Positions 27,535 to 37,147 of a stretch of 64,000 bases of DNA are shown in pieces. Made by a program: the position numbers and the translations under genes. The stretch's first letter is position 1; every line of letters begins with the position of its first letter. This DNA is from Brachyspira murdochii DSM 12563. Lineage in GTDB: Bacteria; Spirochaetota; Brachyspiria; Brachyspirales; Brachyspiraceae. The notes below the pieces were generated by a model that had not been told where the DNA came from, did no database searches, and worked only from the letters and a program-made list of their open reading frames with translations. The stretch lies in contig NC_014150.1 in NCBI RefSeq assembly GCF_000092845.1, forward strand, positions 1,574,919-1,638,918. The letters run 5' to 3'.

Positions 27535-28266
27535 ATGATAGATTATCAGTCAGCAGCTAAAATTATAAAAGAATCAAAATATGTTGTATCGTTTACTGGT
27601 GCTGGTATAAGTGTAGAAAGCGGAGTTCCGCCTTTCAGAGGAGAAAACGGACTTTGGGAGAAGCATGGAAGTCAGTTTGCTGAAATATCTTATTTTATGA
27701 AGCATCAGAAAGAATCTTGGAATTCTTTAAAAAAAGTTTTTTATGATCCTATTACCGATGTAAAGCCGAATAAAGCACATATAGTATTAGCTAATTTAGA
27801 GAAAATGGGTATAATGCGTAGTGTAATTACTCAAAATATAGATAATCTTCATCAGGAGGCTGGAAGTAAAATAGTTTATGAGCTTCATGGAACAGCTAAA
27901 TATGCAGTATGTACTAAATGCAAAACAAAATACAAAATAACAAAAGAAATACTCTCAATGGATCCTCCTAGTTGTGAAAAATGTGCTTCTGTACTAAAGC
28001 CAGATTTTGTATTTTTCGGAGAACAGCTTCCTGCAATAGCTTTTAATTCTTCTATAGAGGATGCCGAGAAAAGCGATTTATTTATTATAATAGGAACAGG
28101 AGGGGAAGTTATGCCTGCAGCTCAGATTCCTCATATTGCTAAAAGATCCGGAGCTAAGATTATGGAGATTAACCCGGCACCTTCTAGTTTTACTAATTCT
28201 ATAGTTGATATCTATATACAAGAAAAAGCTGGTGCTGCATTTACAGAAATAGAAAAATATTTATAG
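27535..28266 (+). CDS. cobB: Sirtuin NAD-dependent protein deacylase
   Basis: 243 residues. Seen: VSFTGAGISVESGVPPFRG near residue 20 (NAD site), ITQNIDNLH near 104, catalytic His in ELHGTAKY, a four-cysteine zinc site CTKC...CEKC, DFVFFGEQLP, and IIGTGGEVMPAAQIP with INPAPSS late in the protein. It removes acyl groups from lysines using NAD in the cytoplasm. Ribosome site TTAGGGAG lies upstream. Stand-alone; faces the hemerythrin genes across a shared terminator. Confidence 0.93.
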   Translation: MIDYQSAAKIIKESKYVVSFTGAGISVESGVPPFRGENGLWEKHGSQFAEISYFMKHQKESWNSLKKVFYDPITDVKPNKAHIVLANLEKMGIMRSVITQNIDNLHQEAGSKIVYELHGTAKYAVCTKCKTKYKITKEILSMDPPSCEKCASVLKPDFVFFGEQLPAIAFNSSIEDAEKSDLFIIIGTGGEVMPAAQIPHIAKRSGAKIMEINPAPSSFTNSIVDIYIQEKAGAAFTEIEKYL

Positions 28267-28407
28267 TTTTTATTATTTAACTTTGTTACAATTTTCATAA
28301 TTTACCAATTATAAAAATAATGTTTTATATGTTTTTAAATTAGCGAATATGAAATATTTCGAGTATTATTTTGAATTCAATTATAAATAAAATTAGTTTT
28401 TGGAATT

Positions 28408-28440
28408 AAAAAGCCTTAAAATAATACTTTAAGGCTTTTA
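28408..28440. terminator. Bidirectional terminator between sirtuin and hemerythrin genes
   Basis: AAAAAGCCTTAAA / TTTAAGGCTTTTA perfect stem with A and T runs on both sides. Confidence 0.8.
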
Positions 28441-28448
28441 TTAATTAT

Positions 28449-28922
28449 TTATTCATTATCAGAATCATCTTGACATATTGTTTTTAAAGATGTTTTTAAT
28501 TCATATATGAACTTTTTGTCTTCAACTATAATATGGTTAATAAGCCAATTTTTTAGAAAGTCAATAAAATCTTCTATAACCAAATTGTCTCCATTCTCAT
28601 ATTTATTAACTTCTTCAACAACCTTAATAGAAAAAGATCTATGTTTAGATATATGATCTCTTGCTATAGAATAATTTATAGCCTTCATGATTTTTTCTTC
28701 ATAAGAGAAATGATAAGTAGCATACTCTATTGTTCTTTTAATAATAGCATTAAATGATCTTCTTACATATTCATTGCTGAGGTCTCCCACAACACCTGTT
28801 TCATATAAATCATTAATAATATTAACAAGTTCTTTGTGCTGATCATCTATTCTTTTATAGCCTGTTTGGAATTTAGTTTCCCATTTAATCCAAGGCTTTT
28901 TTATAGAAACTCGATTATACAT
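28449..28922 (-). CDS. Bacteriohemerythrin 1
   Basis: 157 residues. Seen: KWETKFQTGYKRIDDQHKEL with the first His ligand, YATYHFSYEEKIM giving His and Glu, DHISKHRSF giving two His, and LINHIIVEDKKF giving His and Asp: the full set of di-iron ligands of hemerythrin. It binds O2 reversibly in the cytoplasm, useful to an oxygen-sensitive gut spirochaete. Third and last of three tandem paralogues, 11 bases after the second; it is the most divergent copy. Confidence 0.92.
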   Translation of the reverse strand: MYNRVSIKKPWIKWETKFQTGYKRIDDQHKELVNIINDLYETGVVGDLSNEYVRRSFNAIIKRTIEYATYHFSYEEKIMKAINYSIARDHISKHRSFSIKVVEEVNKYENGDNLVIEDFIDFLKNWLINHIIVEDKKFIYELKTSLKTICQDDSDNE

Positions 28923-28933
28923 TTTGATAACTC

Positions 28934-29401
28934 CTATTGATTATTATTCTGCTGCGAAAGTTGTTTTAATGCATCTATTACTTCCCCAACAAATTCTTTA
29001 TCTGAAACTAAAACATGATTTAAAAGCCAATCCCTTAAATACTTTACCAAATTATTCACAGCTTCCAAGGAACCATTTTCATAAGACTGAACATAATCGT
29101 AAATGGTTTGAGTAAACTCTCTATGAGAAGAAGAGTGTTCTAATAGTTTTCTATACTTTATAGCCGTCATAATTTTCTCTTCATAAGAGAAATGATATGA
29201 AACATAATCTACAGTTTTTTTAAGAGCATTTTTAAAAGCCTCTTTTAATTTTTTATCTTCTGAGCTGCTGTATCCTATGCAGTCATATAAACTATTAATA
29301 ATATTTATAAGTTCTTTATGCTGATCATCTATTCTTTTGTATCCTATTTTGTATTTATCTTCCCATTTTATCCATTCTATTTTTTTATTATTTTCACTCA
29401 T
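28934..29401 (-). CDS. Bacteriohemerythrin 2
   Basis: 155 residues. All metal ligands visible: RIDDQHKEL, VSYHFSYEEKI, EHSSSHREF and LNHVLVSDKEF. An N-terminal extension SENNKKIEW precedes the domain. Very similar to the copy at 29420 (same KLKEAFKNALKKTVDYVSYH segment), so the two arose by recent duplication. Lies between the other two copies, 18 bases after the first, in one operon. Confidence 0.93.
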   Translation of the reverse strand: MSENNKKIEWIKWEDKYKIGYKRIDDQHKELINIINSLYDCIGYSSSEDKKLKEAFKNALKKTVDYVSYHFSYEEKIMTAIKYRKLLEHSSSHREFTQTIYDYVQSYENGSLEAVNNLVKYLRDWLLNHVLVSDKEFVGEVIDALKQLSQQNNNQ

Positions 29402-29419
29402 AGAAGAAACTCCTATTTT

Positions 29420-29860
29420 TTATTGCTGTGAAATTTTTTTTAATGCTTCCTTTACTTCAGCAACAAATTTTTTGTCTGTAACTAAAATATGATTTAAAAA
29501 CCAATCTTTCAAATATTGTACTAAATCATCAATAGCCTTCAGAGAACCGTCTTCATAAGACTGCACATATCTGTAAATAGTGTTTGTGAATTCTCTATGA
29601 TATGATGAATGCTGTATTATTTTATCATATTTTATAGCATTCATAATTTTCTCTTCGCATGAAAAGTGATATGAAACATAATCTACAGTTTTTTTAAGAG
29701 CATTTTTAAAAGCCTCTTTTAATTTTTCATCTTCTGAATCTCTATTATCCATACAGTCATATAAATCGTTAATAATTTCTATTAATTCAAAATGCTGATC
29801 ATCTATTCTTTTATAGCCTGTTTTATATTTATCTTCCCAAACTATATACCTATCGCTCAT
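29420..29860 (-). CDS. Bacteriohemerythrin 3 (first in operon)
   Basis: 146 residues. All metal ligands visible: RIDDQHFELIEI, VSYHFSCEEKIM, QHSSYHREF and LNHILVTDKKF. One Cys replaces Tyr next to the Glu ligand helix. First gene of the three-gene operon, with an AAGGAAT ribosome site. Role as for its paralogues: O2 binding, storage or sensing in the cytoplasm. Confidence 0.93.
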   Translation of the reverse strand: MSDRYIVWEDKYKTGYKRIDDQHFELIEIINDLYDCMDNRDSEDEKLKEAFKNALKKTVDYVSYHFSCEEKIMNAIKYDKIIQHSSYHREFTNTIYRYVQSYEDGSLKAIDDLVQYLKDWFLNHILVTDKKFVAEVKEALKKISQQ

Positions 29861-30120
29861 AAATTATTCCTTTATTTATATATATATATTCGTATCATAT
29901 ATATTATTATCAGATTAAAATAAAAAATATTTATATATATTAATTATATTGATATTTTTTATTTTTTAAAGTAAAAATGAATATTTTTTATAATACAAAA
30001 ACAAATACACAAACAGTTAAAAGTTTTTAATCGTTTTGCAAAAAAAGTATTTTTATATGCTTTATTATATTTATTTTAAAGTTAGTTATAATTTAAACTA
30101 TGCAGTGTTCAATTGATAGT

Positions 30121-30248
30121 GAAAATAAATTTTTAAACTTTATTTTAATCCCCGCCCTTTTAGATTTAAATGTTTTATTTTTTTACATAGTTTTAATTAA
30201 ATCTATAATCTCTCACTTCGCCATAGCTTAGTTTAAATTTGCAATTTA
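30121..30248. repeat. R1-family intergenic repeat, copy c (right third)
   Basis: Matches 6100-6225 of copy a (AAACTTTATTTTAATCCCCG onward) but stops at TTTAAATTTGCAATT. Lies in the 29861-30526 gap, whose other contents are the two terminators and the eno-tail copy. Confidence 0.65.
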
Positions 30249-30322
30249 CTTAATTAAATAAATTTTATGCACTTCTATAATTTGGGAGTATGCAAATAAT
30301 TTTTATCTTTATATCCAAATAT

Positions 30323-30362
30323 AAAAAAAGAGGCAGTAACGAAATATCGTCATTACCTCTTA
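30323..30362 (-). terminator. Second terminator downstream of eno
   Basis: AAGAGGTAATGACGA / TCGTTACTGCCTCTT stem followed by T7 on the minus strand; it follows the eno-tail copy rather than eno itself. Confidence 0.7.
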
Positions 30363-30380
30363 TGCAAGCTTTAAATCCAA

Positions 30381-30415
30381 ATTATTATTTCATAACATTA
30401 TAAAATGCTTTTTTA
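30381..30415 (-). pseudogene. Duplicated 3' tail of the enolase gene
   Basis: 35 bases differ at one position from 30523-30557, the last codons of eno (KKAFYNIMK and stop; here KKAFYNVMK and stop). It lies between two terminators, so a second eno end with its own terminator remains downstream of the intact gene. Confidence 0.65.
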
Positions 30416-30441
30416 TTATTGTTGCTAGCGATAAACTCGCA

Positions 30442-30475
30442 TAAAAAAGCTGGTACCAATAAATTGTTACCAGCT
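30442..30475 (-). terminator. First terminator downstream of eno
   Basis: AGCTGGTAACAA / TTGGTACCAGCT stem with T6 on the minus strand, about 55 bases after the eno stop. Confidence 0.75.
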
Positions 30476-30526
30476 CTCGTTTATCGCTTCAAAGCTAAAT
30501 TATTATTTAATGCTTAATCAATATTA

Positions 30527-31840
<1,314 letters not shown>

Positions 31841-32023
31841 TTAATTGATTATATCATATAACATAACCTATAAATTTCAAGTGAAAAAATCGGACATTTA
31901 TAAATAAGAGTAATTTTATTATAATTCAAAACTTTGGAAAATTCTTTTATTGATATAAATATATAGCAGAATAATGTTTTTTTACTTATTTCTAAAATTT
32001 ATTAATTTAAATAATTAAAAGAT

Positions 32024-32062
32024 AAAGCCTCCAGCAATGATTTTATTACTGGAGGCTTTTTA
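32024..32062 (-). terminator. Terminator of gpmA
   Basis: AAAGCCTCCAG / CTGGAGGCTTT stem with T tail on the minus strand. Confidence 0.85.
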
Positions 32063-32075
32063 TAATTATTTTTTA

Positions 32076-32822
32076 TTACTTCTTTTTACCTTGATTAGCT
32101 ACTGCTTCCATAGCTTTTTTAACAGCTTCAGGGTCGCCTAAATACTGTTTGTTTACAGCTTTAAAATTATCATCAAGCTCATAAACTAAAGGCATTCCAG
32201 TAGGTATATTAAGCTCTGTAATGTCAGCATCAGAGATATTGTCTAAATATTTTACTAATGCTCTTAAACTGTTTCCATGTGCTGCTATGATGATTTTTTT
32301 TCCAGCTTTAATATCCGGAAGTATAACATTTTCCCAAAAAGGTACTACTCTTGCCACAGTATCTTTTAAACATTCTGTTAAAGGGAGTTCTTTTTCTGAT
32401 AAGTTTTTATAACGCGGATCATGACCCGGATATCTTTCATCATCTTTTGTCAAAGCTGGAGGCGGAGTATCATAGCTTCTTCTCCAGATTTTTACCTGAT
32501 CCTCTCCGTATTTTTCAGCTGTTTGCGATTTATTTAAGCCTTGTAATGCTCCGTAATGTCTTTCATTTAACTGCCAGCATTTCTCTACTGGTATCCATAA
32601 AAGTCCCATTTCTTCTAAAACTAGATTTAAAGTTTTGATAGCACGTGTTAAAGTAGAAGTATATGCTTTATCAAAAGTAAATCCTGCTTTTTTAAGTTCT
32701 GCTCCGCCTGCTTTAGCTTCTTCTATACCTTTTTCAGACAAAGTTACATCTGCCCAGCCTGTAAATAAATTTTCTTTATTCCATACGCTCTCACCATGAC
32801 GTATTAAAACAACTTTTGTCAT
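32076..32822 (-). CDS. gpmA: 2,3-bisphosphoglycerate-dependent phosphoglycerate mutase
   Basis: 248 residues. Seen: [20 protein letters not shown] with the phospho-accepting His, [21 protein letters not shown], and [16 protein letters not shown] with the second catalytic His. It interconverts 3- and 2-phosphoglycerate upstream of enolase. AAGGAG lies before the ATG, and a terminator follows. Confidence 0.97.
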   Translation of the reverse strand: MTKVVLIRHGESVWNKENLFTGWADVTLSEKGIEEAKAGGAELKKAGFTFDKAYTSTLTRAIKTLNLVLEEMGLLWIPVEKCWQLNERHYGALQGLNKSQTAEKYGEDQVKIWRRSYDTPPPALTKDDERYPGHDPRYKNLSEKELPLTECLKDTVARVVPFWENVILPDIKAGKKIIIAAHGNSLRALVKYLDNISDADITELNIPTGMPLVYELDDNFKAVNKQYLGDPEAVKKAMEAVANQGKKK

Positions 32823-32954
32823 TTTTATAACTCCTTATAAATAAGATTAAGTTCTATTATATATTAAAATAAGAAAAAAGTTAAACAAAAAATCTATTGT
32901 TTTTATTATTATAATATATTATATTTTACTAATAATAAATAGGGATTTTTATCT

Positions 32955-34514
32955 ATGAATAACGAAGAATTAGATTTACAATTGCAAAAATTATATGAAG
33001 AGGGAAAACATAGCGAAATCATTAAATTAATACTCTCTTTACCAGAAGATCAATTAAATGATAATATTAAAGGGCTTCTTGCTGCAGCATATAATAATAC
33101 TTCAGAATTTGACTTGGCAATAGAAATATTAAATTCTTTATCTGAAGAAAATAAAGATAATCATACTTGGTTTTATAAAATTGCTTATGCATATTCAGGT
33201 AAATCGGATATAAGCAATGCCAATTTAAATATAGACAGAGCATTATATATATTAGAAATGAATAAGGCTTCTATAAGCAGTGAAGAGTATGATTACTTCA
33301 GCAATCTGTATAATAATTTAAAAGAATACATACAAAATGGAAGTTTTCATTATGAAGCTAATTCTGTTAATATAGACGATAATGATTCTATTATAAAAGA
33401 TATATCTTCTGTTTTAGCAAATGATATAGATAATGAAATAATAGAAGGAAGTATTGTTGTAAAAAAATGGAATATATTTATCAATGCTTATGCAGAAGAT
33501 ATAACAGATAAAAGTGCTGTTATAAACTATTATATATCTAGTCCTGATTGGGATAGAGATATATTTGAATGCTGTGCAAGTGCAGGAAAAGATGCTAATA
33601 CTTCTGTAGGACTTTCAAATGGAAGTTTTATATTTGGAATAATGACAGGCATAAAAGCGATGAATGAAAATATAATACTCGATGAGGCAGAAACCGAATC
33701 TGCTGGAAAAAAACATAAATGGAAAGTATATACTAGTAATTTGGTTAATATGGGTAGAGATAATGGAAAGCCAAAAAACGTAAATATTTATTGGGATATG
33801 TTTAAAGATGATATTTTAAAAAGAATAGGAAATCAAAAAATTTGCTATATTAAAATATATGGAGCTAAGGCTTCTAATGATTATTCTATAGGAGAGCTTA
33901 GAATAAATGATGTTAATATACAAGAGCTTTCCGACAAAATGAATGAATATGTGAAAACTTGGAATGAAACAGATTTCTCATCAGACAAACAATTTTTCTT
34001 TTTGGTTCAGGATAATGAAACTTATATTCCTTATCCATTTAGTAATGATACTATTTTAAATTTTGTTAAAGAATACTGCAATATAGTATTAAACTTTAAA
34101 GAAAATGATTATGATAAATTAGGAAATTTAGCTGAGCAGCTTACGAAGGACTATACTTTAGCAACAGATCTATTTTTATTTCTTCCGGAAATATGTGCGG
34201 ATAATGAGTTTTTTAATGAACTTCATTCATCTGAAAAGATTAATTTTAATTTTGAATCAGAAGAAAAAAATACAGCTGTATACAAAACACAGATTTACAC
34301 ATATCATTTAATTAGTAATTATTTATTTGAGCTTTTCAGGGAAAATGCTTTTAATGGAAATGAAAATGAAGTGTATGCAAAATTTATAAATATGAGTGCA
34401 TTATATAATATTTATTCTCAAGTAAAAGAAGATTATGAAAAGAAAAATAAAACACTGGAAAATCTTAAAGTTAATTTATCTTTTAGTGTAAATAATGATT
34501 ATTATATTAGATAA
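32955..34514 (+). CDS. TPR-like protein with C-terminal domain of unknown function
   Basis: 519 residues. The first 120 residues are helical repeats with a TPR-like spacing (LLAAAYNNTSEFDLAIEILN, then FYKIAYAYSGKSDISNANLN). From about 170 there is a mixed domain with WNIFINAYAEDI, SSPDWDRDIFECCASAG, VGLSNGSFIFGI and HKWKVYTSNLVNMGR, reminiscent of DUF6348-like regulatory-adjacent proteins. No TM helix, no signal peptide. Role not recognised. Divergent from gpmA, with its own AGGGAT ribosome site. Confidence 0.7.
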   Translation: MNNEELDLQLQKLYEEGKHSEIIKLILSLPEDQLNDNIKGLLAAAYNNTSEFDLAIEILNSLSEENKDNHTWFYKIAYAYSGKSDISNANLNIDRALYILEMNKASISSEEYDYFSNLYNNLKEYIQNGSFHYEANSVNIDDNDSIIKDISSVLANDIDNEIIEGSIVVKKWNIFINAYAEDITDKSAVINYYISSPDWDRDIFECCASAGKDANTSVGLSNGSFIFGIMTGIKAMNENIILDEAETESAGKKHKWKVYTSNLVNMGRDNGKPKNVNIYWDMFKDDILKRIGNQKICYIKIYGAKASNDYSIGELRINDVNIQELSDKMNEYVKTWNETDFSSDKQFFFLVQDNETYIPYPFSNDTILNFVKEYCNIVLNFKENDYDKLGNLAEQLTKDYTLATDLFLFLPEICADNEFFNELHSSEKINFNFESEEKNTAVYKTQIYTYHLISNYLFELFRENAFNGNENEVYAKFINMSALYNIYSQVKEDYEKKNKTLENLKVNLSFSVNNDYYIR

Positions 34515-34581
34515 GTTAATCAATAGATATAATAAAAACTTCTCTTCATAAGAAAATATATTTTGCATGCTTTATATTAAA

Positions 34582-34910
34582 AGTGCAAATTTAAATTCCG
34601 CTATGGCGGGTGTGCTTTTGAAGTAAGAGATTATAGATTTAATTAAAGCTATGTAAAAAAATAAAACATTTAAATCTAAAAGGGCGGGGATTAAAATAAA
34701 GTTTAAAAATTTATTTTAACTCCTACCCTTTAAATTCTTTAGTTTTATACTGTTATTTTTTAATTCTTTTTTCTTTATTAGCTTTTACTGCCCACCCAAG
34801 CAGTTTTTAAATTTGTGATATGCTTTAACGCACGTAGAATGAAATCTTTATATACAATAAAATTAGAATACTAAATTTATTAATATTAAAAAAATGCGTT
34901 CTGCGTGCGT
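34582..34910. repeat. R1-family intergenic repeat, copy d (329 bp, inverted relative to copy a)
   Basis: Nearly full-length reverse complement of 5899-6229, including the GCGGGTGTGC block, the large AGGGCGGGG palindrome and the ACGCACG...CGTGCGT end. Fills the gap between convergent genes. Confidence 0.75.
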
Positions 34911-34925
34911 ATAGGAAATCTTAAA

Positions 34926-35378
34926 TTATAAATCTGTATTCCAGTTAGCCGATTGAATAATAACATCTATATCACTGTACGCCTTTGAGAGTTTATCAGC
35001 TTCTGCCTGAATCTCTTTTACATTAACTAGAACTTTCATCTTTATTTCATTTTTAGCATTTCTGTAATCCTTGCTGTTAAGTTCTTTTAAAACAGTTTTA
35101 TAAATATCTAATTCTCTGTCTAATTTATCTCTTATGTTTATAGCATCGGCAATCGATATTCCTATTTCAAGTTTTGTTTCATGTTCTTTATTAGTTATTT
35201 TCACAATTAAATCTGAAAGCTCATTATTTACATCAATATATTCTTTTATTAAATCATTAGGATTTTCATTGTTTTCATTATCATCTCTCAGTAAGACATT
35301 GTTTTTTATTCTCTTTTTAATATTTTCCTGTCTTTTAATATATTCATCTTTTTTTAATAAAGCCTCTCCTAATTTCAT
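34926..35378 (-). CDS. DIP1984-family (septicolysin-like) protein
   Basis: 150 residues, helical. Seen: MKLGEALLKKDEYIKRQENI at the N-terminus, an acidic break NENNENPNDLIKEYI, GISIADAINIRDKLDRELDIY, NEIKMKV-VNVKEIQAEADKL, and the C-terminal IIQSANWNTDL: the motif order of the DIP1984 family. Earlier called septicolysin-like; biochemical function is not established. Monocistronic. Confidence 0.8.
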   Translation of the reverse strand: MKLGEALLKKDEYIKRQENIKKRIKNNVLLRDDNENNENPNDLIKEYIDVNNELSDLIVKITNKEHETKLEIGISIADAINIRDKLDRELDIYKTVLKELNSKDYRNAKNEIKMKVLVNVKEIQAEADKLSKAYSDIDVIIQSANWNTDL

Positions 35379-35496
35379 AATATCTCCTATTTTTTTATTT
35401 TTTTAATTGCATAATAATGTATATAATAAATTTTATAAATAAAGTATAATAGAAAAGCTATTCTAGTCAATAATAATTTTTAAGGTAATTTATATT

Positions 35497-35937
35497 ATGA
35501 AAAAGATTTTTTGTCTTAGTTTATTTTTTGTTATTATTTTAATAAGCTGCAATATATATGTAAATGATAATATAGGTATTTTAATATTTGATGAAGATAC
35601 TAAAGGAAATAGATTAACAAATGAAACATTAACTTTTATATTGCTTAAAAGAGAAGATAAAAACTCATTTAATAATATAACATACATATTAGGAGAAATA
35701 TATAATAAAAACAGCAGTCAAAATATAAAATACATAGAAGAAGCAAAATATATAAAAGATATCAAAAATACAAACAGTTCTAAGTATTTAAATATTGATA
35801 ATACTAAAATGATGATTGATTATAATAAAAAAAGAATAATATTCACAGATTATGACGGAAAGAAATATACTCTGCCTTTAAATAATTCTGAGGATACTTG
35901 GATTTACAAACTCCTTTCTGACAGCACCAATTTATAA
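35497..35937 (+). CDS. Small lipoprotein
   Basis: 146 residues. Lipoprotein signal MKKIFCLSLFFVIILISC with lipobox Cys at residue 18, then a soluble Asn/Lys-rich domain with one YDGKKYTLPL segment. Family not recognised. It lies 94 bases before a second lipoprotein gene and may share its transcript. Confidence 0.75.
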   Translation: MKKIFCLSLFFVIILISCNIYVNDNIGILIFDEDTKGNRLTNETLTFILLKREDKNSFNNITYILGEIYNKNSSQNIKYIEEAKYIKDIKNTNSSKYLNIDNTKMMIDYNKKRIIFTDYDGKKYTLPLNNSEDTWIYKLLSDSTNL

Positions 35938-36031
35938 TTTTTTAATATGTGAGATGATATTATTTTATTAGTTTGCATTCTTTTATAAAGGAATGTATAT
36001 TTATAATCATATAATTATAGAAGAGAAGTAA

Positions 36032-36874
36032 ATGAAATATAAATTGATAATAATATTATTGCTTGTAATAATTTCATGCATAAACAATAGTAAAGAAAAT
36101 AATATAATCTCTGTTAATAGAGATGAAATAGAGCCTAATGATAGTTTTGAATATTCGCAGTTTATAGACACAAGTACTTTTATAAATGCTAGTTTTCAAA
36201 GTGATGAAGATATTGACTATTATCAGATAAAGCCTACCAATTCTTCAGTGATGAATTTATCAGTTTATGCAAATAAATTGGATATAAATTTAACTTTAAT
36301 GTCATCTTCAAACAGCAATGTAATTAATATTAATACAAAATATATTGAAAATTACAGAGGCTTTATTGAATTAAAAGATTTTATGTTTTATGATGACAGT
36401 TATTTTCTTAAATTAAGTTCTGATAAAGAGGGTAAATATGACTTGAGATTTGAGTTTAAAAATGATTATTTCCCTTCTAATGAAATAGAGCCTAATAATA
36501 ATATTAATGCGGCAAATATAATTAATTATCCTAATGAATTATTTTACGGATATTTTTTATATAATGATTTTTATTCTAATAATTTTAATATAGATGAAAA
36601 TATAAAACCTTATATAAAAAATTCTGACATAACAGATATAGATTTTTATGAAATAAGAAATGATACTGATATAAATACTTCTATTAATATAATTCTTGAA
36701 TATTCAAAGGATATAGATATGCTTTTGTTTGATGAAAATTATAATTATATAAAGAAAGGTATTAACAAATTAAGCACAAGTTTTAAATCAGGAAGTAAGT
36801 ATTATATAGCATTAGTGTGCTTTGGAAGTAAATCAATTATTGAAAGATACACACTTCATTATGAGTTTAATTGA
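36032..36874 (+). CDS. Lipoprotein with two PPC-like domains
   Basis: 280 residues. Signal MKYKLIIILLLVIISC with lipobox Cys at residue 16. Two copies of the pre-peptidase C-terminal domain pattern: EIEPNDSFEYSQ...DEDIDYYQIKP...LNLTLMSS, and EIEPNNNINAANI...DIDFYEIRND...DIDMLLFDE. PPC domains are beta-sandwiches in secreted proteins that often bind matrix or sugar. Surface or periplasmic location is inferred. Confidence 0.8.
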   Translation: MKYKLIIILLLVIISCINNSKENNIISVNRDEIEPNDSFEYSQFIDTSTFINASFQSDEDIDYYQIKPTNSSVMNLSVYANKLDINLTLMSSSNSNVININTKYIENYRGFIELKDFMFYDDSYFLKLSSDKEGKYDLRFEFKNDYFPSNEIEPNNNINAANIINYPNELFYGYFLYNDFYSNNFNIDENIKPYIKNSDITDIDFYEIRNDTDINTSINIILEYSKDIDMLLFDENYNYIKKGINKLSTSFKSGSKYYIALVCFGSKSIIERYTLHYEFN

Positions 36875-36889
36875 TTAAAATGTATGCTA

Positions 36890-36918
36890 TTGACAAATCA
36901 GTATTTTTGATATAGAAT
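36890..36918 (+). promoter_or_regulatory. Promoter of the NhaC-type antiporter transcript
   Basis: TTGACA at 36890-36895 and TATAGA at 36911-36916 (15-base gap; TAGAAT at 36913 gives 17), placed between the lipoprotein gene and the structured leader. Confidence 0.5.
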
Positions 36919-36960
36919 TATCTTTACTATTAAAAGTAAGAACAATTTTGGAATATTATA

Positions 36961-37077
36961 ATGAATAATTCTTTTTTAAAAAAAGCCTTCTCTCTTTGGG
37001 AGTGTTAAATTATTGATATTTTACAATATGTAATAATTTTTTAAAATTTTGCCTCCCAAAATAAGGGGGCTTTTTTT
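36961..37077 (+). promoter_or_regulatory. Structured leader: leader-peptide ORF plus long terminator-like hairpin (candidate attenuator)
   Basis: AAAAAAAGCC (36978-36987) pairs with GGCTTTTTTT (37068-37077); TTTGGGAG (36995-37002) pairs with CTCCCAAA (37053-37060); inside, ATTATT-G-ATATT pairs with AATAT-G-T-AATAAT. A 15-codon ORF MNNSFLKKAFSLWEC (36961-37008) covers the 5' arm. It lies downstream of a promoter and 70 bases before the antiporter ATG. It may be an attenuator or a simple terminator for the lipoprotein gene. Confidence 0.5.
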
Positions 37078-37147
37078 ATATTTTTTATTGTCATTAAAAT
37101 ATTTTCATAATTATAAAAAATGTATATATTAATTAGGAGTAAACTTT

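Noticed and set aside
31863-31890. parS-like AAGTGAAAAAATCG near eno
   Set aside because: It keeps only half of the palindrome and lacks the central CACGTG.
36961-37077. Known riboswitch class (for example lysine) before the NhaC-type gene
   Set aside because: The structure is only about 100 nt, mostly one long hairpin, and none of the conserved core motifs of lysine or other riboswitches were recognised.
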